A DNA stretch of 64,000 bases from Clostridia bacterium (lineage in GTDB: Bacteria > Bacillota > Clostridia > Acetivibrionales > DSM-2933): the NCBI GenBank assembly GCA_026418275.1, contig JAOABQ010000109.1, positions 1 through 64,000 of the forward strand. The letters run 5' to 3'. Positions 18,649 to 27,200 of the stretch are shown here, one piece after another. Position 1 is the stretch's first letter; the number at the start of each line of letters is the position of its first letter. Made by a program: the position numbers and the translations under genes. Below the pieces are notes generated by a model. That model was given only the letters and a program-made list of their open reading frames with translations, was not told where the DNA came from and made no database searches.

Positions 18649-19473
18649 TTACTTAACCAATTCAAAACCCATTAGGATAATTTCCACTAAAATTAATATG
18701 ACAATAACCCACTCTACAAAAAGCCCCCGTATAGAGTGGCTGATAGAAGAAAAACCGTCTAAAATACTATTTAGAATATCTGTTTTCCGCTTTAATATTT
18801 CATACCGGTCATTAAGCTCAAAAAACTCCGCCATCGCATCATAGAGTTCCCCGGCTGTGCTGTTAATCCATGTCACATCCGGCTTATCCAAAATCATAAT
18901 ATATGCAATGGTATTATACTCATGCCGGACAATTTTTGCTGTTGTTCTTGCCAGTTCCTTGTTGCTGATGCTCAATCTTCCCTTTTCAAGCCGGTCGATC
19001 ATTCCCTCCAGCTTATCTAGAATTTTCCCCAGTTGTTCCTCGGTTTTTTCAAGGGCAACAGACTTGGCAATCACCATGGATATCAACTCAGGATAAAAGC
19101 TTTTATATTCCGGTATGACAATATATTCATCCGTTAACTCAATTTCATCAACGTCATCTACCCGAAGCTCATAATCATCCGCATAGGTATCTATATTTTT
19201 TACATCAATTTCATTTTTGTGGGATTTTAAATATTCGAAAAAAACGGGGATCTGCGTCGGGTCCACATTGATAAAAACCACACTTCCAAAGGAAAATACC
19301 AAGATTCTCCTCTCGTCACTTACTTTAATTTTTAATATACTTTCCAAAATATTTCCCTGCAGGATGAGAGGTTCTTCCCAGGTATATTTTTTCGGTATAC
19401 CGCATTCTATGGCAATTTTATTCAGGTCAATTTCATTGGTTACCGCATAAGCTTTAAACTTCATGCTTTCCAT
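18649..19473 (-). CDS. RMD1/DUF155 family protein, copy 1
   Basis: 274 aa from the ATG at 19473 (GGGGGA 7-8 bases ahead; a TTG two codons earlier lies inside the spacing). It shares VFSFGSVVFINV, VIAKSVALEKTE and the C-terminal tail-anchor helix (VEWVIVILILVEIILMGFEL) with the next gene. The two copies likely form a hetero-oligomer at the cytoplasmic membrane face. This is an inference from the tandem arrangement and from what I know of Rmd1 multimers. Confidence 0.85.
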   Translation of the reverse strand: MESMKFKAYAVTNEIDLNKIAIECGIPKKYTWEEPLILQGNILESILKIKVSDERRILVFSFGSVVFINVDPTQIPVFFEYLKSHKNEIDVKNIDTYADDYELRVDDVDEIELTDEYIVIPEYKSFYPELISMVIAKSVALEKTEEQLGKILDKLEGMIDRLEKGRLSISNKELARTTAKIVRHEYNTIAYIMILDKPDVTWINSTAGELYDAMAEFFELNDRYEILKRKTDILNSILDGFSSISHSIRGLFVEWVIVILILVEIILMGFELVK

Positions 19474-19479
19474 AGGCAA

Positions 19480-19933
19480 TTCCCCCTTTTCCCAAATAAA
19501 AGGTTTTCATTGATTCTATATATACTATTATATCGGAAAACTAGAAAACTATATAAAATATGATCAAGCATTTGCATTTTCCACCTTAAAAAGTTTATTC
19601 CATCTGTGAAAGTGCTGTTTTTCCTTTCATTCTACTTTGATTGCCCATTATTATCGCTTTTTTATAAAGCTTTTTCTGTCTATTTTTATGCTGCAATTAA
19701 GATGATTTCTCACAACAAATCCTTATATTAAATGACAATATAAACAATTGATCCATTCTATAATTTGGTATAAAATTAAAGCGGTTTAATTTTTATTCAC
19801 TTGCTACAGGTATAATTTAAAGAGAAAAGCGTAAAAACATAGTTAAAAGGCGCTAACTTATTGAACGAGGGGGGATGGTTGTTCTATAATTTCTTTCTAC
19901 ATTTAGCTTACCATAAGGAAAGGAGAAACTATT
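19480..19933. other. divergent upstream region of DUF155 pair and dockerin chitinase
   Basis: AT-rich with no gene. A TATAAA/TATAAT-rich stretch around 19757-19780 preceded by TTGATC could be a promoter reading toward the chitinase, but the spacing is poor. No c-di-GMP riboswitch core was seen. Confidence 0.35.
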
Positions 19934-22489
19934 ATGTTTCAAAAAAACCGGAAGGCCTCATTAAAGGCTGTCCTTCTAACACTTTTAGTTTGTTTTGTGA
20001 TTACAAATATTTTTAATCCATTTGGCAGTGTTACAAATGAAGTATCTGCTGCAACAACACCTGACTATTCGGATCATCCCAAAAGGATTGTAGGCTATTT
20101 TCAGGAATGGGGAGACCAGGAAATGTTTAAGAACTACACCGTTCATGATATTCCCTGGGGAAGCATTACCCATATCAACTATGCTTTTGCGAAAGTAAAT
20201 GACAATTATTTAATCGACTTTTGCGACAAAACCGCAGCCATTGAAAAGGTTTACCCCGGGCAGGATGAAACCCTCCCATACAAAGGACACTTTAACCTCC
20301 TTACTGTTTACAAGAAGAAATATCCTGATGTAAAAACCCTGATTTCAATAGGTGGTTGGGCAGAGTCCTTCGGTTTCTTCCAAATGGCTGCAACTGCTGC
20401 CGGAAGAGAAAAATTTGCCAACAGTTGTATCGATTTTATGCGTACATATAACTTTGACGGTTTGGATATTGACTGGGAATACCCCAGCGCAACCGAAACC
20501 TCCGGGAATCCTCGGGATTGGTGCGTTTCAGACAAAATGCGCACCACCGTATACGGAAATTACCTGGAGTTGATGAAGCTTTTAAGACAAAAGGTAGATG
20601 CTGCTGCAAGCCAAGATGGAAAGCAATACCTCCTTACTGCCGCCGTATCCGCATCCTCCTGGGTTTTAGGCGGAATGGGTCTTGGCGAGTACTGCCAGTA
20701 TCTTGACTTCGTCAACTTGATGACCTATGACTTACACGGTTCATGGAACAGGTACGTAGCACATCTGGCCGCTCTTTGGCCGGACTCCAGAGATCCGGAA
20801 ACTGTTGGCTTCCCTATGCCGGTATTAAATGTCGACTGGGCTTTCAGGTATTTTAGGGGTGCACTTCCTCCAGAAAAAATCAATATAGGAATTCCATACT
20901 ACTCCCGTGGATGGAAGGATGTTTCCAAAGGTTCACTGCCGGGAGGACTTTACGGTTCATCTCCCGATCAGTACACAGTGACCTATCCTAACCGTGTTGG
21001 GGGCGGTACTGTCTCAGAAACCACCGCATACGGACCTGACGGAATAGACGGTATCTGGAATGATCCCGCACCGGACGCACCGGCAGGCTGTAACCCCATC
21101 TGGCATATAAAAACACTTGAAAAAACGCCAGGCTACCAAAGGTTCTTTGACGATGTATCTAAAGTACCCTACCTTTGGAATGAGCAAAAGAAGATCTTTT
21201 TAACTTATGATGATGAAGAATCCCTTAAGCATAAAATCCAATATATCATCGACAAAAATGCCGGCGGTATGATGATGTGGGAACTCAGCGGCGACTTTAA
21301 GCAAAATCCGGACGGAACTTTTGACAGGGGAAGCTATATGACAGATATGGCTTACAATATGTTTAAGAATGCAAAATATCCTACACCAACTCCGCAAGTT
21401 ATACCTCCGCTGGCCGACTACAAGGTTACTTTCACTGCCAAATACGATCATCCGAATTTAAACTATTCCATGAAGATTGCTAACAATACCGGTGAGACAT
21501 GGAACCCCGGCACCACAATAGAATTTGATATTCCGAAATCCTGTGTGCTTATAACCAACTGGAGCAATGTAACATTGCAAAAGATAACGGATACAGGAGA
21601 TTTCAACCATGTAAGCCTGAAAACCAACGAATGGGGCGGAGCCATCAAGAGTGGAGGCTCAATCACTATTGACGGTGAAGCACAGCTATGTATGACCGGA
21701 GGACCTCAGCGTGTCCTGATAAACGGAAAAGGCTCAAAAGCAGAATGGGCGAGTATCCCTACACCTTCTCCAACACCAACTGTACCCCCAACCTATAAAA
21801 TAAGCGGGTATCTGGCTCCGGATGTTTCAGCCCAAGCTGATGTTAAGTCCGGTTTTACAGTAAGTGCATCCGGCAGTTCTGTACAAGCTGTATCGAATAC
21901 CAACGGCTACTTTGAGTTGTCTGTTCCTGTGGGTACAACAATCAATAAACTTACAATCACAAAACCGGGATACCTAAAAAGGGAAATCTCAAGCACCTTC
22001 AATACCTCTGTCCAACTGGGTTCATCTGCCGCACCTTTGGCGATGTGGGCAGGAGATGTTCTGGTAGATGATGCCATCAATATGTCGGATATCGTATCCC
22101 TCGTTGGCCATTTCAACACTGCCAAGGGCCAGCCGGAATTTGACACGGCCTGTGATTTTGATAAGGATGATGCTATCAACATGTCGGATATCGTAATCCT
22201 GATTAACCACTTCAATACAACCTCTGCAGCTTATCCTGCGGTAACGTTTAATACGCCGCCGCCAACACCTACACCTACAAACACACCGGTGCCCACAAAT
22301 ACACCTTCTCCCTCGCCTACACCTACACCGGAAGGCGGCTACTATGAGTGGAGTCCTGACAATGTTCAGTATAATGTAGGAGATATGGTCCGGTATCAAG
22401 GTTCTACTTATAAATGCCTTATGACCCATAGCTCCAATATCGCCTGGACACCAAGTGCAGTTCCTACTTTGTGGCAGAAAGTAAACTAA
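19934..22489 (+). CDS. dockerin-bearing modular GH18 chitinase
   Basis: 851 aa secreted enzyme. Signal peptide 1-40; GH18 catalytic domain about 48-475 with KTLISIGGW and DGLDIDWEY (catalytic Glu182); a beta-sandwich carbohydrate-binding-like domain about 493-612 (KIANNTGETWNPG); a carboxypeptidase-regulatory-like domain about 625-700; a type I dockerin about 702-765 with two repeats, each ending DDAINMSDIV; a Thr/Pro linker; and a CBM5/12 chitin-binding module about 805-851 (YNVGDMVRYQGSTYKC). The dockerin should dock to a cohesin on a scaffoldin, so this chitinase is probably a cellulosome component. The first dockerin repeat has Leu instead of Asn/Asp at the third calcium position. A dockerin placed before, not after, the CBM is uncommon. 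AAAGGAG lies ahead of the ATG. Confidence 0.95.
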   Translation: MFQKNRKASLKAVLLTLLVCFVITNIFNPFGSVTNEVSAATTPDYSDHPKRIVGYFQEWGDQEMFKNYTVHDIPWGSITHINYAFAKVNDNYLIDFCDKTAAIEKVYPGQDETLPYKGHFNLLTVYKKKYPDVKTLISIGGWAESFGFFQMAATAAGREKFANSCIDFMRTYNFDGLDIDWEYPSATETSGNPRDWCVSDKMRTTVYGNYLELMKLLRQKVDAAASQDGKQYLLTAAVSASSWVLGGMGLGEYCQYLDFVNLMTYDLHGSWNRYVAHLAALWPDSRDPETVGFPMPVLNVDWAFRYFRGALPPEKINIGIPYYSRGWKDVSKGSLPGGLYGSSPDQYTVTYPNRVGGGTVSETTAYGPDGIDGIWNDPAPDAPAGCNPIWHIKTLEKTPGYQRFFDDVSKVPYLWNEQKKIFLTYDDEESLKHKIQYIIDKNAGGMMMWELSGDFKQNPDGTFDRGSYMTDMAYNMFKNAKYPTPTPQVIPPLADYKVTFTAKYDHPNLNYSMKIANNTGETWNPGTTIEFDIPKSCVLITNWSNVTLQKITDTGDFNHVSLKTNEWGGAIKSGGSITIDGEAQLCMTGGPQRVLINGKGSKAEWASIPTPSPTPTVPPTYKISGYLAPDVSAQADVKSGFTVSASGSSVQAVSNTNGYFELSVPVGTTINKLTITKPGYLKREISSTFNTSVQLGSSAAPLAMWAGDVLVDDAINMSDIVSLVGHFNTAKGQPEFDTACDFDKDDAINMSDIVILINHFNTTSAAYPAVTFNTPPPTPTPTNTPVPTNTPSPSPTPTPEGGYYEWSPDNVQYNVGDMVRYQGSTYKCLMTHSSNIAWTPSAVPTLWQKVN

Positions 22490-22506
22490 CTGAAAGATTA
22501 TAAAAT

Positions 22507-22534
22507 AAAAATGGTCCGAACTCGGACCATTTTT
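22507..22534. terminator. bidirectional terminator between chitinase and rex
   Basis: A 13-bp perfect stem (22507-22519 with 22522-22534) has U-runs on both strands. It serves both convergent genes. Confidence 0.9.
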
Positions 22535-22546
22535 ATTTTTGTAACT

Positions 22547-23188
22547 TTATTTATTTTTAAGCTTTTCACTCAGCTTATATCCCAGTACCATCAAACTATC
22601 GCTTAGGTGGACATTTTCTATCACTACATCGTACGGGAGCTTCAAATCCATGGGAGAAAAGTTCCAAAGTCCTTTTACCCCCAGCCGCGCCACTTTATCT
22701 GCCAATTCAGGCGTATATTCATAAGGGACGCATAACATGGCAATATCAACCTTGTTACTTTTAATAAACTCTTCCAATGCATCCATATGCAGGATTTCAA
22801 TACCCTTGATCTTCTTTCCCACCAACTCAGGATCTATATCAAAAATTGCCTTCAATGAAAATCCCCTGGATTCAAAGTTGCTGTAGTTTGCAAGCGCCTG
22901 TCCCATATTTCCCGCGCCGATGATGATGGTGCAAAACTTATCATTCACTCCCAAGATATTTCCAATCTCCTTATACAGCAATTCGACGTTATACCCGTAA
23001 CCTTGCTGGCCAAAACCCCCGAAGCAATTTAAGTCCTGGCGTATTTGGGAGGCAGTAATTCCCATTCTGTTACTTAACTCTTTCGAAGAAATCCTGGTGA
23101 TATCCATTTTCAGCAAATCCGCTAAATATCTATAATATCTCGGAAGCCGTCTTATTACAGCAATTGAGACTTTCTTTTTCAAATCCAT
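22547..23188 (-). CDS. rex: redox-sensing transcriptional repressor Rex
   Basis: 213 aa from the ATG at 23188; GAGG lies 8 bases ahead, and an earlier in-frame GTG overlaps that site. An N-terminal winged helix (RRLPRYYRYL, SSKELSNRMGITASQIRQDL, FGGFGQQGYGY) is followed by a Rossmann NAD-binding domain with IIIGAGNMGQAL and IFDIDPELVG, then a domain-swapped C-terminal helix. Rex represses fermentation and respiration genes and leaves DNA when NADH rises. A Rex-operator-like palindrome lies upstream at 23253-23270, suggesting autoregulation. Confidence 0.95.
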   Translation of the reverse strand: MDLKKKVSIAVIRRLPRYYRYLADLLKMDITRISSKELSNRMGITASQIRQDLNCFGGFGQQGYGYNVELLYKEIGNILGVNDKFCTIIIGAGNMGQALANYSNFESRGFSLKAIFDIDPELVGKKIKGIEILHMDALEEFIKSNKVDIAMLCVPYEYTPELADKVARLGVKGLWNFSPMDLKLPYDVVIENVHLSDSLMVLGYKLSEKLKNK

Positions 23189-23252
23189 TGATTTCACCTC
23201 AAAAATACAGTATTAACCATAGAAGCCATTAACTATTGTGATTATATCATCT

Positions 23253-23270
23253 TTGTTATTTTATTGTCAA
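23253..23270. promoter_or_regulatory. Rex-operator-like 18-bp inverted repeat
   Basis: TTGTTAT-TTTA-TTGTCAA matches the known TTGTTAA-N4-TTAACAA Rex site at 11 of 14 half-site positions. It sits 65 bases upstream of the rex start and 88 bases from the divergent ABC-F gene. Confidence 0.45.
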
Positions 23271-23357
23271 TATTGCTCACCCCCTTGATTTCTGCTACAA
23301 TCACATTGAAGACATCCATTATAAAGTGTTTTAACTTTAGAAAAACAGGTGGTTAAA

Positions 23358-25295
23358 ATGATTGTTTTGAATTGCAGCAACATCTCACTTTCCTTTGGCA
23401 CCTATGTGGTACTTGAGAATATTACCTTTAGTGCACAGGAAAATGATAAAATAGGAATTGTAGGTGTAAATGGAGCCGGTAAATCTACCCTCTTTAAAAT
23501 TTTGGCAGGAATCTTAAAACCGGACTCCGGCGATATATATATATCAAAGAATTATACTATCGGTTTCCTAGAACAAAATACAGGCCTTGATTCCTCCTCC
23601 AGCCTGTGGGATGAGCTGATGCTTGCTTTTTCCCACCTAACCGAAATGGAAAAACGTTTGAAAGTGCTCGAGGAAAAAATCAGTACTGAAAAGGATGAAT
23701 CCCTCCTCACTTCATATATGAAGGAGTATGCAAGCCTGTCGGACAAATTTTCTCTCTCGGGAGGCTATGAATACACCAGCAAAGTAAAAGGGGTATTAAA
23801 GGGCCTGGGATTCCATGAGAATGAGTTTGAGAGGAAAGTATACACCTTAAGCGGAGGTCAAAAAACCCGTCTTTCTCTTGCCAAATTGCTTCTGGAAGAA
23901 CCGGATATTCTGCTTTTGGATGAGCCGACAAACCACCTGGATATCCAAGCACTTGAGTGGCTGGAAGACTTCCTTAAAAATTATAAAAAGTGCGTTCTTT
24001 TAATATCCCATGACCGTTACTTTCTTGACCAGGTATCCGGGAAGACCCTGGAACTGGAGAACACACAGTGTAAAATATATAATGGAAATTATACTTCCTA
24101 TATGAAACAAAAATCCCTTGACAGGGAAATCCAGCAAAAGCACTTTGAGCTTCAGCAAAAGGAAATCGCTAAAATGGAAGCTTTCATCGAACAACAAAAA
24201 AGATGGAACCGTGAAAAAAACATTATTGCGGCAGAAAGCAGGCAAAAAGCCATTGACCGGATGGAAAAAATCGACCGGCCGAAGGATTTGCCCGATAAAA
24301 TGCGCATCAAATTTAGAGGAACCATTATTAGCGGAAACGATGTATTGTTTGTTGAAGACTTATGTAAGGAATACCCGGGCAAGCCGCTATTTAAAGGTAT
24401 CAACTTTAACCTGAAAAGAAATGAAAGAGTTTTTCTGTTAGGCCCTAACGGCTGCGGCAAATCTACCCTTCTTAAAATTATTTCAGGCAAGCTGGATAAG
24501 ACCTCTGGGTGCTTTGAATATGGCCACAAGGTAAAAATCGGCTACTACGATCAGGAACAGGAAGACCTGGATCAAAATCAGACCATCATTGACGAGGTGT
24601 GGGGCGCCAACGAAAGAATTACTCAAACAGATATAAGAAATTCCCTGGCCTCTTTTCTTTTCAAAGGAGAAGATGTTTTTAAACCTATCTCCATATTAAG
24701 CGGAGGAGAAAAAAGCAGGGTCGCCTTATTAAAATTAATCTTGTCCGAGTCAAACTTTTTAATTTTGGATGAACCGACAAATCACCTGGATATCAACTCC
24801 AGAGAGGTGTTGGAGCAGTCCTTGCAGGACTTTGAAGGTACCATCCTCTCCGTATCCCATGACAGATACTTTATCAACAAGCTTGCCTCCAGAATTCTGG
24901 AACTTGAAGACGTAGGCTTACATGATATCCCTGGAGGATATTCCTATTACACCGAATATAAGTCTAAATTAAAAAAGACCGCCTTAACGCAGGATACGCA
25001 GGATGCGAAATTATCCAGCTCCAAGCTGGAGCGGATGGAAACCAAGGCGGAAAAAGCCCGACAAAGGAAAGTAGAAAAGCTTTTAGGGGAAACTGAATGT
25101 GAGATCGCCAATATCGAAGAAAGGTTAAAGAATATTGAAGAGGAAATGACAAAGGATGAAGTATCCAGCAACCATCACAAAGTAAGTGAACTGCACGAAG
25201 AACAACTTCGTTTGGAAGAAAGACTCAACGAATTATATGAGGCTTGGGAAAGCCTTTCTACTGAAAAGGAAAGCTTTTCAAATTCAGAGGGATGA
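23358..25295 (+). CDS. ABC-F family ATPase, YdiF-like
   Basis: 645 aa from the ATG at 23358 (AGGTGG 5 bases ahead). It has two ABC cassettes with no membrane domain: Walker A GVNGAGKST and GPNGCGKST, signatures LSGGQKTRLSLA and LSGGEKSRVALL, both with LDEPTNHLD. Between them is the charged P-site tRNA-interacting linker (about 240-315), and a C-terminal coiled coil fills the last 90 residues. ABC-F proteins bind the ribosomal E site; this length and C-terminal extension fit the YdiF/Uup type. Whether it protects against ribosome antibiotics or relieves stalling cannot be told from sequence. Confidence 0.93.
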   Translation: MIVLNCSNISLSFGTYVVLENITFSAQENDKIGIVGVNGAGKSTLFKILAGILKPDSGDIYISKNYTIGFLEQNTGLDSSSSLWDELMLAFSHLTEMEKRLKVLEEKISTEKDESLLTSYMKEYASLSDKFSLSGGYEYTSKVKGVLKGLGFHENEFERKVYTLSGGQKTRLSLAKLLLEEPDILLLDEPTNHLDIQALEWLEDFLKNYKKCVLLISHDRYFLDQVSGKTLELENTQCKIYNGNYTSYMKQKSLDREIQQKHFELQQKEIAKMEAFIEQQKRWNREKNIIAAESRQKAIDRMEKIDRPKDLPDKMRIKFRGTIISGNDVLFVEDLCKEYPGKPLFKGINFNLKRNERVFLLGPNGCGKSTLLKIISGKLDKTSGCFEYGHKVKIGYYDQEQEDLDQNQTIIDEVWGANERITQTDIRNSLASFLFKGEDVFKPISILSGGEKSRVALLKLILSESNFLILDEPTNHLDINSREVLEQSLQDFEGTILSVSHDRYFINKLASRILELEDVGLHDIPGGYSYYTEYKSKLKKTALTQDTQDAKLSSSKLERMETKAEKARQRKVEKLLGETECEIANIEERLKNIEEEMTKDEVSSNHHKVSELHEEQLRLEERLNELYEAWESLSTEKESFSNSEG

Positions 25296-25468
25296 AAATA
25301 TAAACTATGAAACAAGCTTATGGTAAGGTATAGAATTTCTAAATTTACCTTAGGGGTTAATTTCGGAAATATTAGTAATAAATCCTTTTACTTTTGATAA
25401 TTATAAAGTAAAAGTTATCCTCAACCTGCTAAAAATTAGTATGAAGAACCCTTCAAGGAGGTGCTCAA

Positions 25469-25927
25469 ATGCTTGAAGTAATGCTGCCCGTTGTATTGAA
25501 ATATATTTTTATCACTGTGATTTATCTTTTTATCTTTGGTATCATTCGTCTTATTTACCTGGACATTGAATCCATGCATAGGATCAAAAGCATTAAGTCC
25601 GGTAATTTTCCATACTTAAAACTCATTAACCAAAGAGACCAGTTGAGTTTCAAGGTTGACGAAAGTTATATATTGGATAAGGATTTGACTTTTGGCCGTT
25701 CACGGAAAAGCGATATCGTAATATTTGATCCTTTTCTCTCAGGCAGACATGTCAAAATTACATTAAACAATGGCAAATGCGCCATTGAAGACCTTGGCAG
25801 TACCAACGGCTCCTTTGTTAACGGCACTCAGGTAGTGAATGTCCCCAGACCTTTGAAGGATGGTGACAGAATACATATAGGGCAACTTGACTTCCTTTTT
25901 GTCAACAATATCAAACGAGGTGTATAG
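25469..25927 (+). CDS. membrane-anchored FHA domain protein
   Basis: 152 aa. One N-terminal membrane helix (about 6-30) is followed by a basic stretch and an FHA domain from about 70 to 145 with the signature residues GRSRKSDIV, SGRHVKI and LGSTNGSFVNG. FHA domains bind phosphothreonine, so a Ser/Thr kinase elsewhere probably controls this complex. AAGGAGG precedes the ATG. It is directly followed, one base after its stop, by the FtsW/RodA gene, as in FHA-RodA-PBP clusters of Gram-positive bacteria. Confidence 0.92.
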   Translation: MLEVMLPVVLKYIFITVIYLFIFGIIRLIYLDIESMHRIKSIKSGNFPYLKLINQRDQLSFKVDESYILDKDLTFGRSRKSDIVIFDPFLSGRHVKITLNNGKCAIEDLGSTNGSFVNGTQVVNVPRPLKDGDRIHIGQLDFLFVNNIKRGV

Positions 25928-25928
25928 T

Positions 25929-27200
25929 ATGTTTGGAAACGCTATTTTAAAGCGCCCTATTATCATGGTTGTTTTGGTAAACATGATAGGCTTTTTTCTC
26001 CTATATCTATTTAAGAAGCCAACCGATCCTTTTATTTTACTTGCAGGTTTATCTGTCATTGTCTTAAACGCTTTGGCATATTTTATTATCCGCATTAAAA
26101 AGCTGGGGGACCCGTACCTTTTTCTTATCGTATCCATGCTCGTCAGCTTTGGGGTCATTATGCTCTGCCGGATGGATATGGATTTGGGCTTAAAGCAGCT
26201 TTTGTGGTTTGTTCTTGGAATCACTCTATTTTTTGTAAGCAACGGAGTTTATCTCAAATATAAAAAGTGGGACCAGCTGATTTATTTTTATTTCGGCGCT
26301 TCCATTCTCTTATATTTGGTTACGCTCGGTATGGGAAGCAGTATTAAGGGAGCAAGGAACTGGATTATAATCGGCGGTTTTAACTTCCAGCCCTCTGAAC
26401 TGATAAAAATCATATTTGTTTTCTTTCTTGCAGCCTACTACAAATATCCTGAAAAGCTGGAGCTTATAAACTTTAACCCCGGCGGCAAAAAGATAAGGAT
26501 CCGCCAAATAGTGATGATGGCAGGAGCTTTCACTTATCTGGGCTTTCTGGTTTTGCAAAGAGAGTGGGGAACCTCCTTGCTTTTATTTTTGATATATTTT
26601 ACCATGCTCTATGTTTTTCATACAAACACGATGTTGCTTCTTGTCAACGGAGCAGCTGCCATATGCGGTGCAGTTGGCGGATACCTATTTATGCATTATA
26701 TCCAGATCAGGGTATCCATTTGGATGGACCCGTGGGCAGATGTAGCGGATAAGGGGTACCAAATCGCCCAATCCCTGTTTGCCATCGGTGAAGGGGGTTT
26801 CTTTGGAACCGGGCTTGGTTTGGGTAGGCCGGATTTTATCCCGGAAGTACATAACGATTTTATTTTCTCTGCGATTTGTGAAGAAATGGGTATTTTCGGA
26901 GGTGTAGCGGTTGTCCTTTTATACTTTATTTTAGCCTACCGGGGGCTTAAGATCGCCCTATACCTTGAAGACACTTTTAGAAAGGCAGTTGCACTGGGCA
27001 TCACAGTCATGTTTGGATTTCAAACGTTTATTATTATCGGAGGGGTCATCAAATTAATTCCCCTCACCGGCATTACATTGCCCTTTGTAAGCTATGGCGG
27101 CAGTTCTTTAACCACAAGCTTTATCGCCCTCGGTATCCTGCAAGCCATTTCCAATAAAAAACTCGACGGAGAGGAGGAAGCTTCTCATGCAGACAAATAA
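25929..27200 (+). CDS. FtsW/RodA/SpoVE family peptidoglycan polymerase
   Basis: 423 aa from the ATG at 25929 (GAGGTG 6 bases ahead; a longer reading into the FHA gene is unlikely). About ten membrane helices. Family motifs: GARNWIIIGGFNFQPSELIKI, QREWGTSLLLF, and the terminal FVSYGGSSLTTSF. It is a SEDS glycosyltransferase that polymerises lipid II and works with the class B PBP encoded next, whose start overlaps its end by 14 bases. FtsW, RodA and SpoVE cannot be separated without a tree. Confidence 0.93.
   Translation: MFGNAILKRPIIMVVLVNMIGFFLLYLFKKPTDPFILLAGLSVIVLNALAYFIIRIKKLGDPYLFLIVSMLVSFGVIMLCRMDMDLGLKQLLWFVLGITLFFVSNGVYLKYKKWDQLIYFYFGASILLYLVTLGMGSSIKGARNWIIIGGFNFQPSELIKIIFVFFLAAYYKYPEKLELINFNPGGKKIRIRQIVMMAGAFTYLGFLVLQREWGTSLLLFLIYFTMLYVFHTNTMLLLVNGAAAICGAVGGYLFMHYIQIRVSIWMDPWADVADKGYQIAQSLFAIGEGGFFGTGLGLGRPDFIPEVHNDFIFSAICEEMGIFGGVAVVLLYFILAYRGLKIALYLEDTFRKAVALGITVMFGFQTFIIIGGVIKLIPLTGITLPFVSYGGSSLTTSFIALGILQAISNKKLDGEEEASHADK

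Noticed and set aside
19480..19933. c-di-GMP riboswitch upstream of the chitinase
   Set aside because: The conserved GEMM core elements are absent.
22022..22429. Long minus-strand frame inside the dockerin/linker region
   Set aside because: Shadow of the repetitive Thr/Pro and dockerin coding sequence; Arg/Cys-rich and without start signals.
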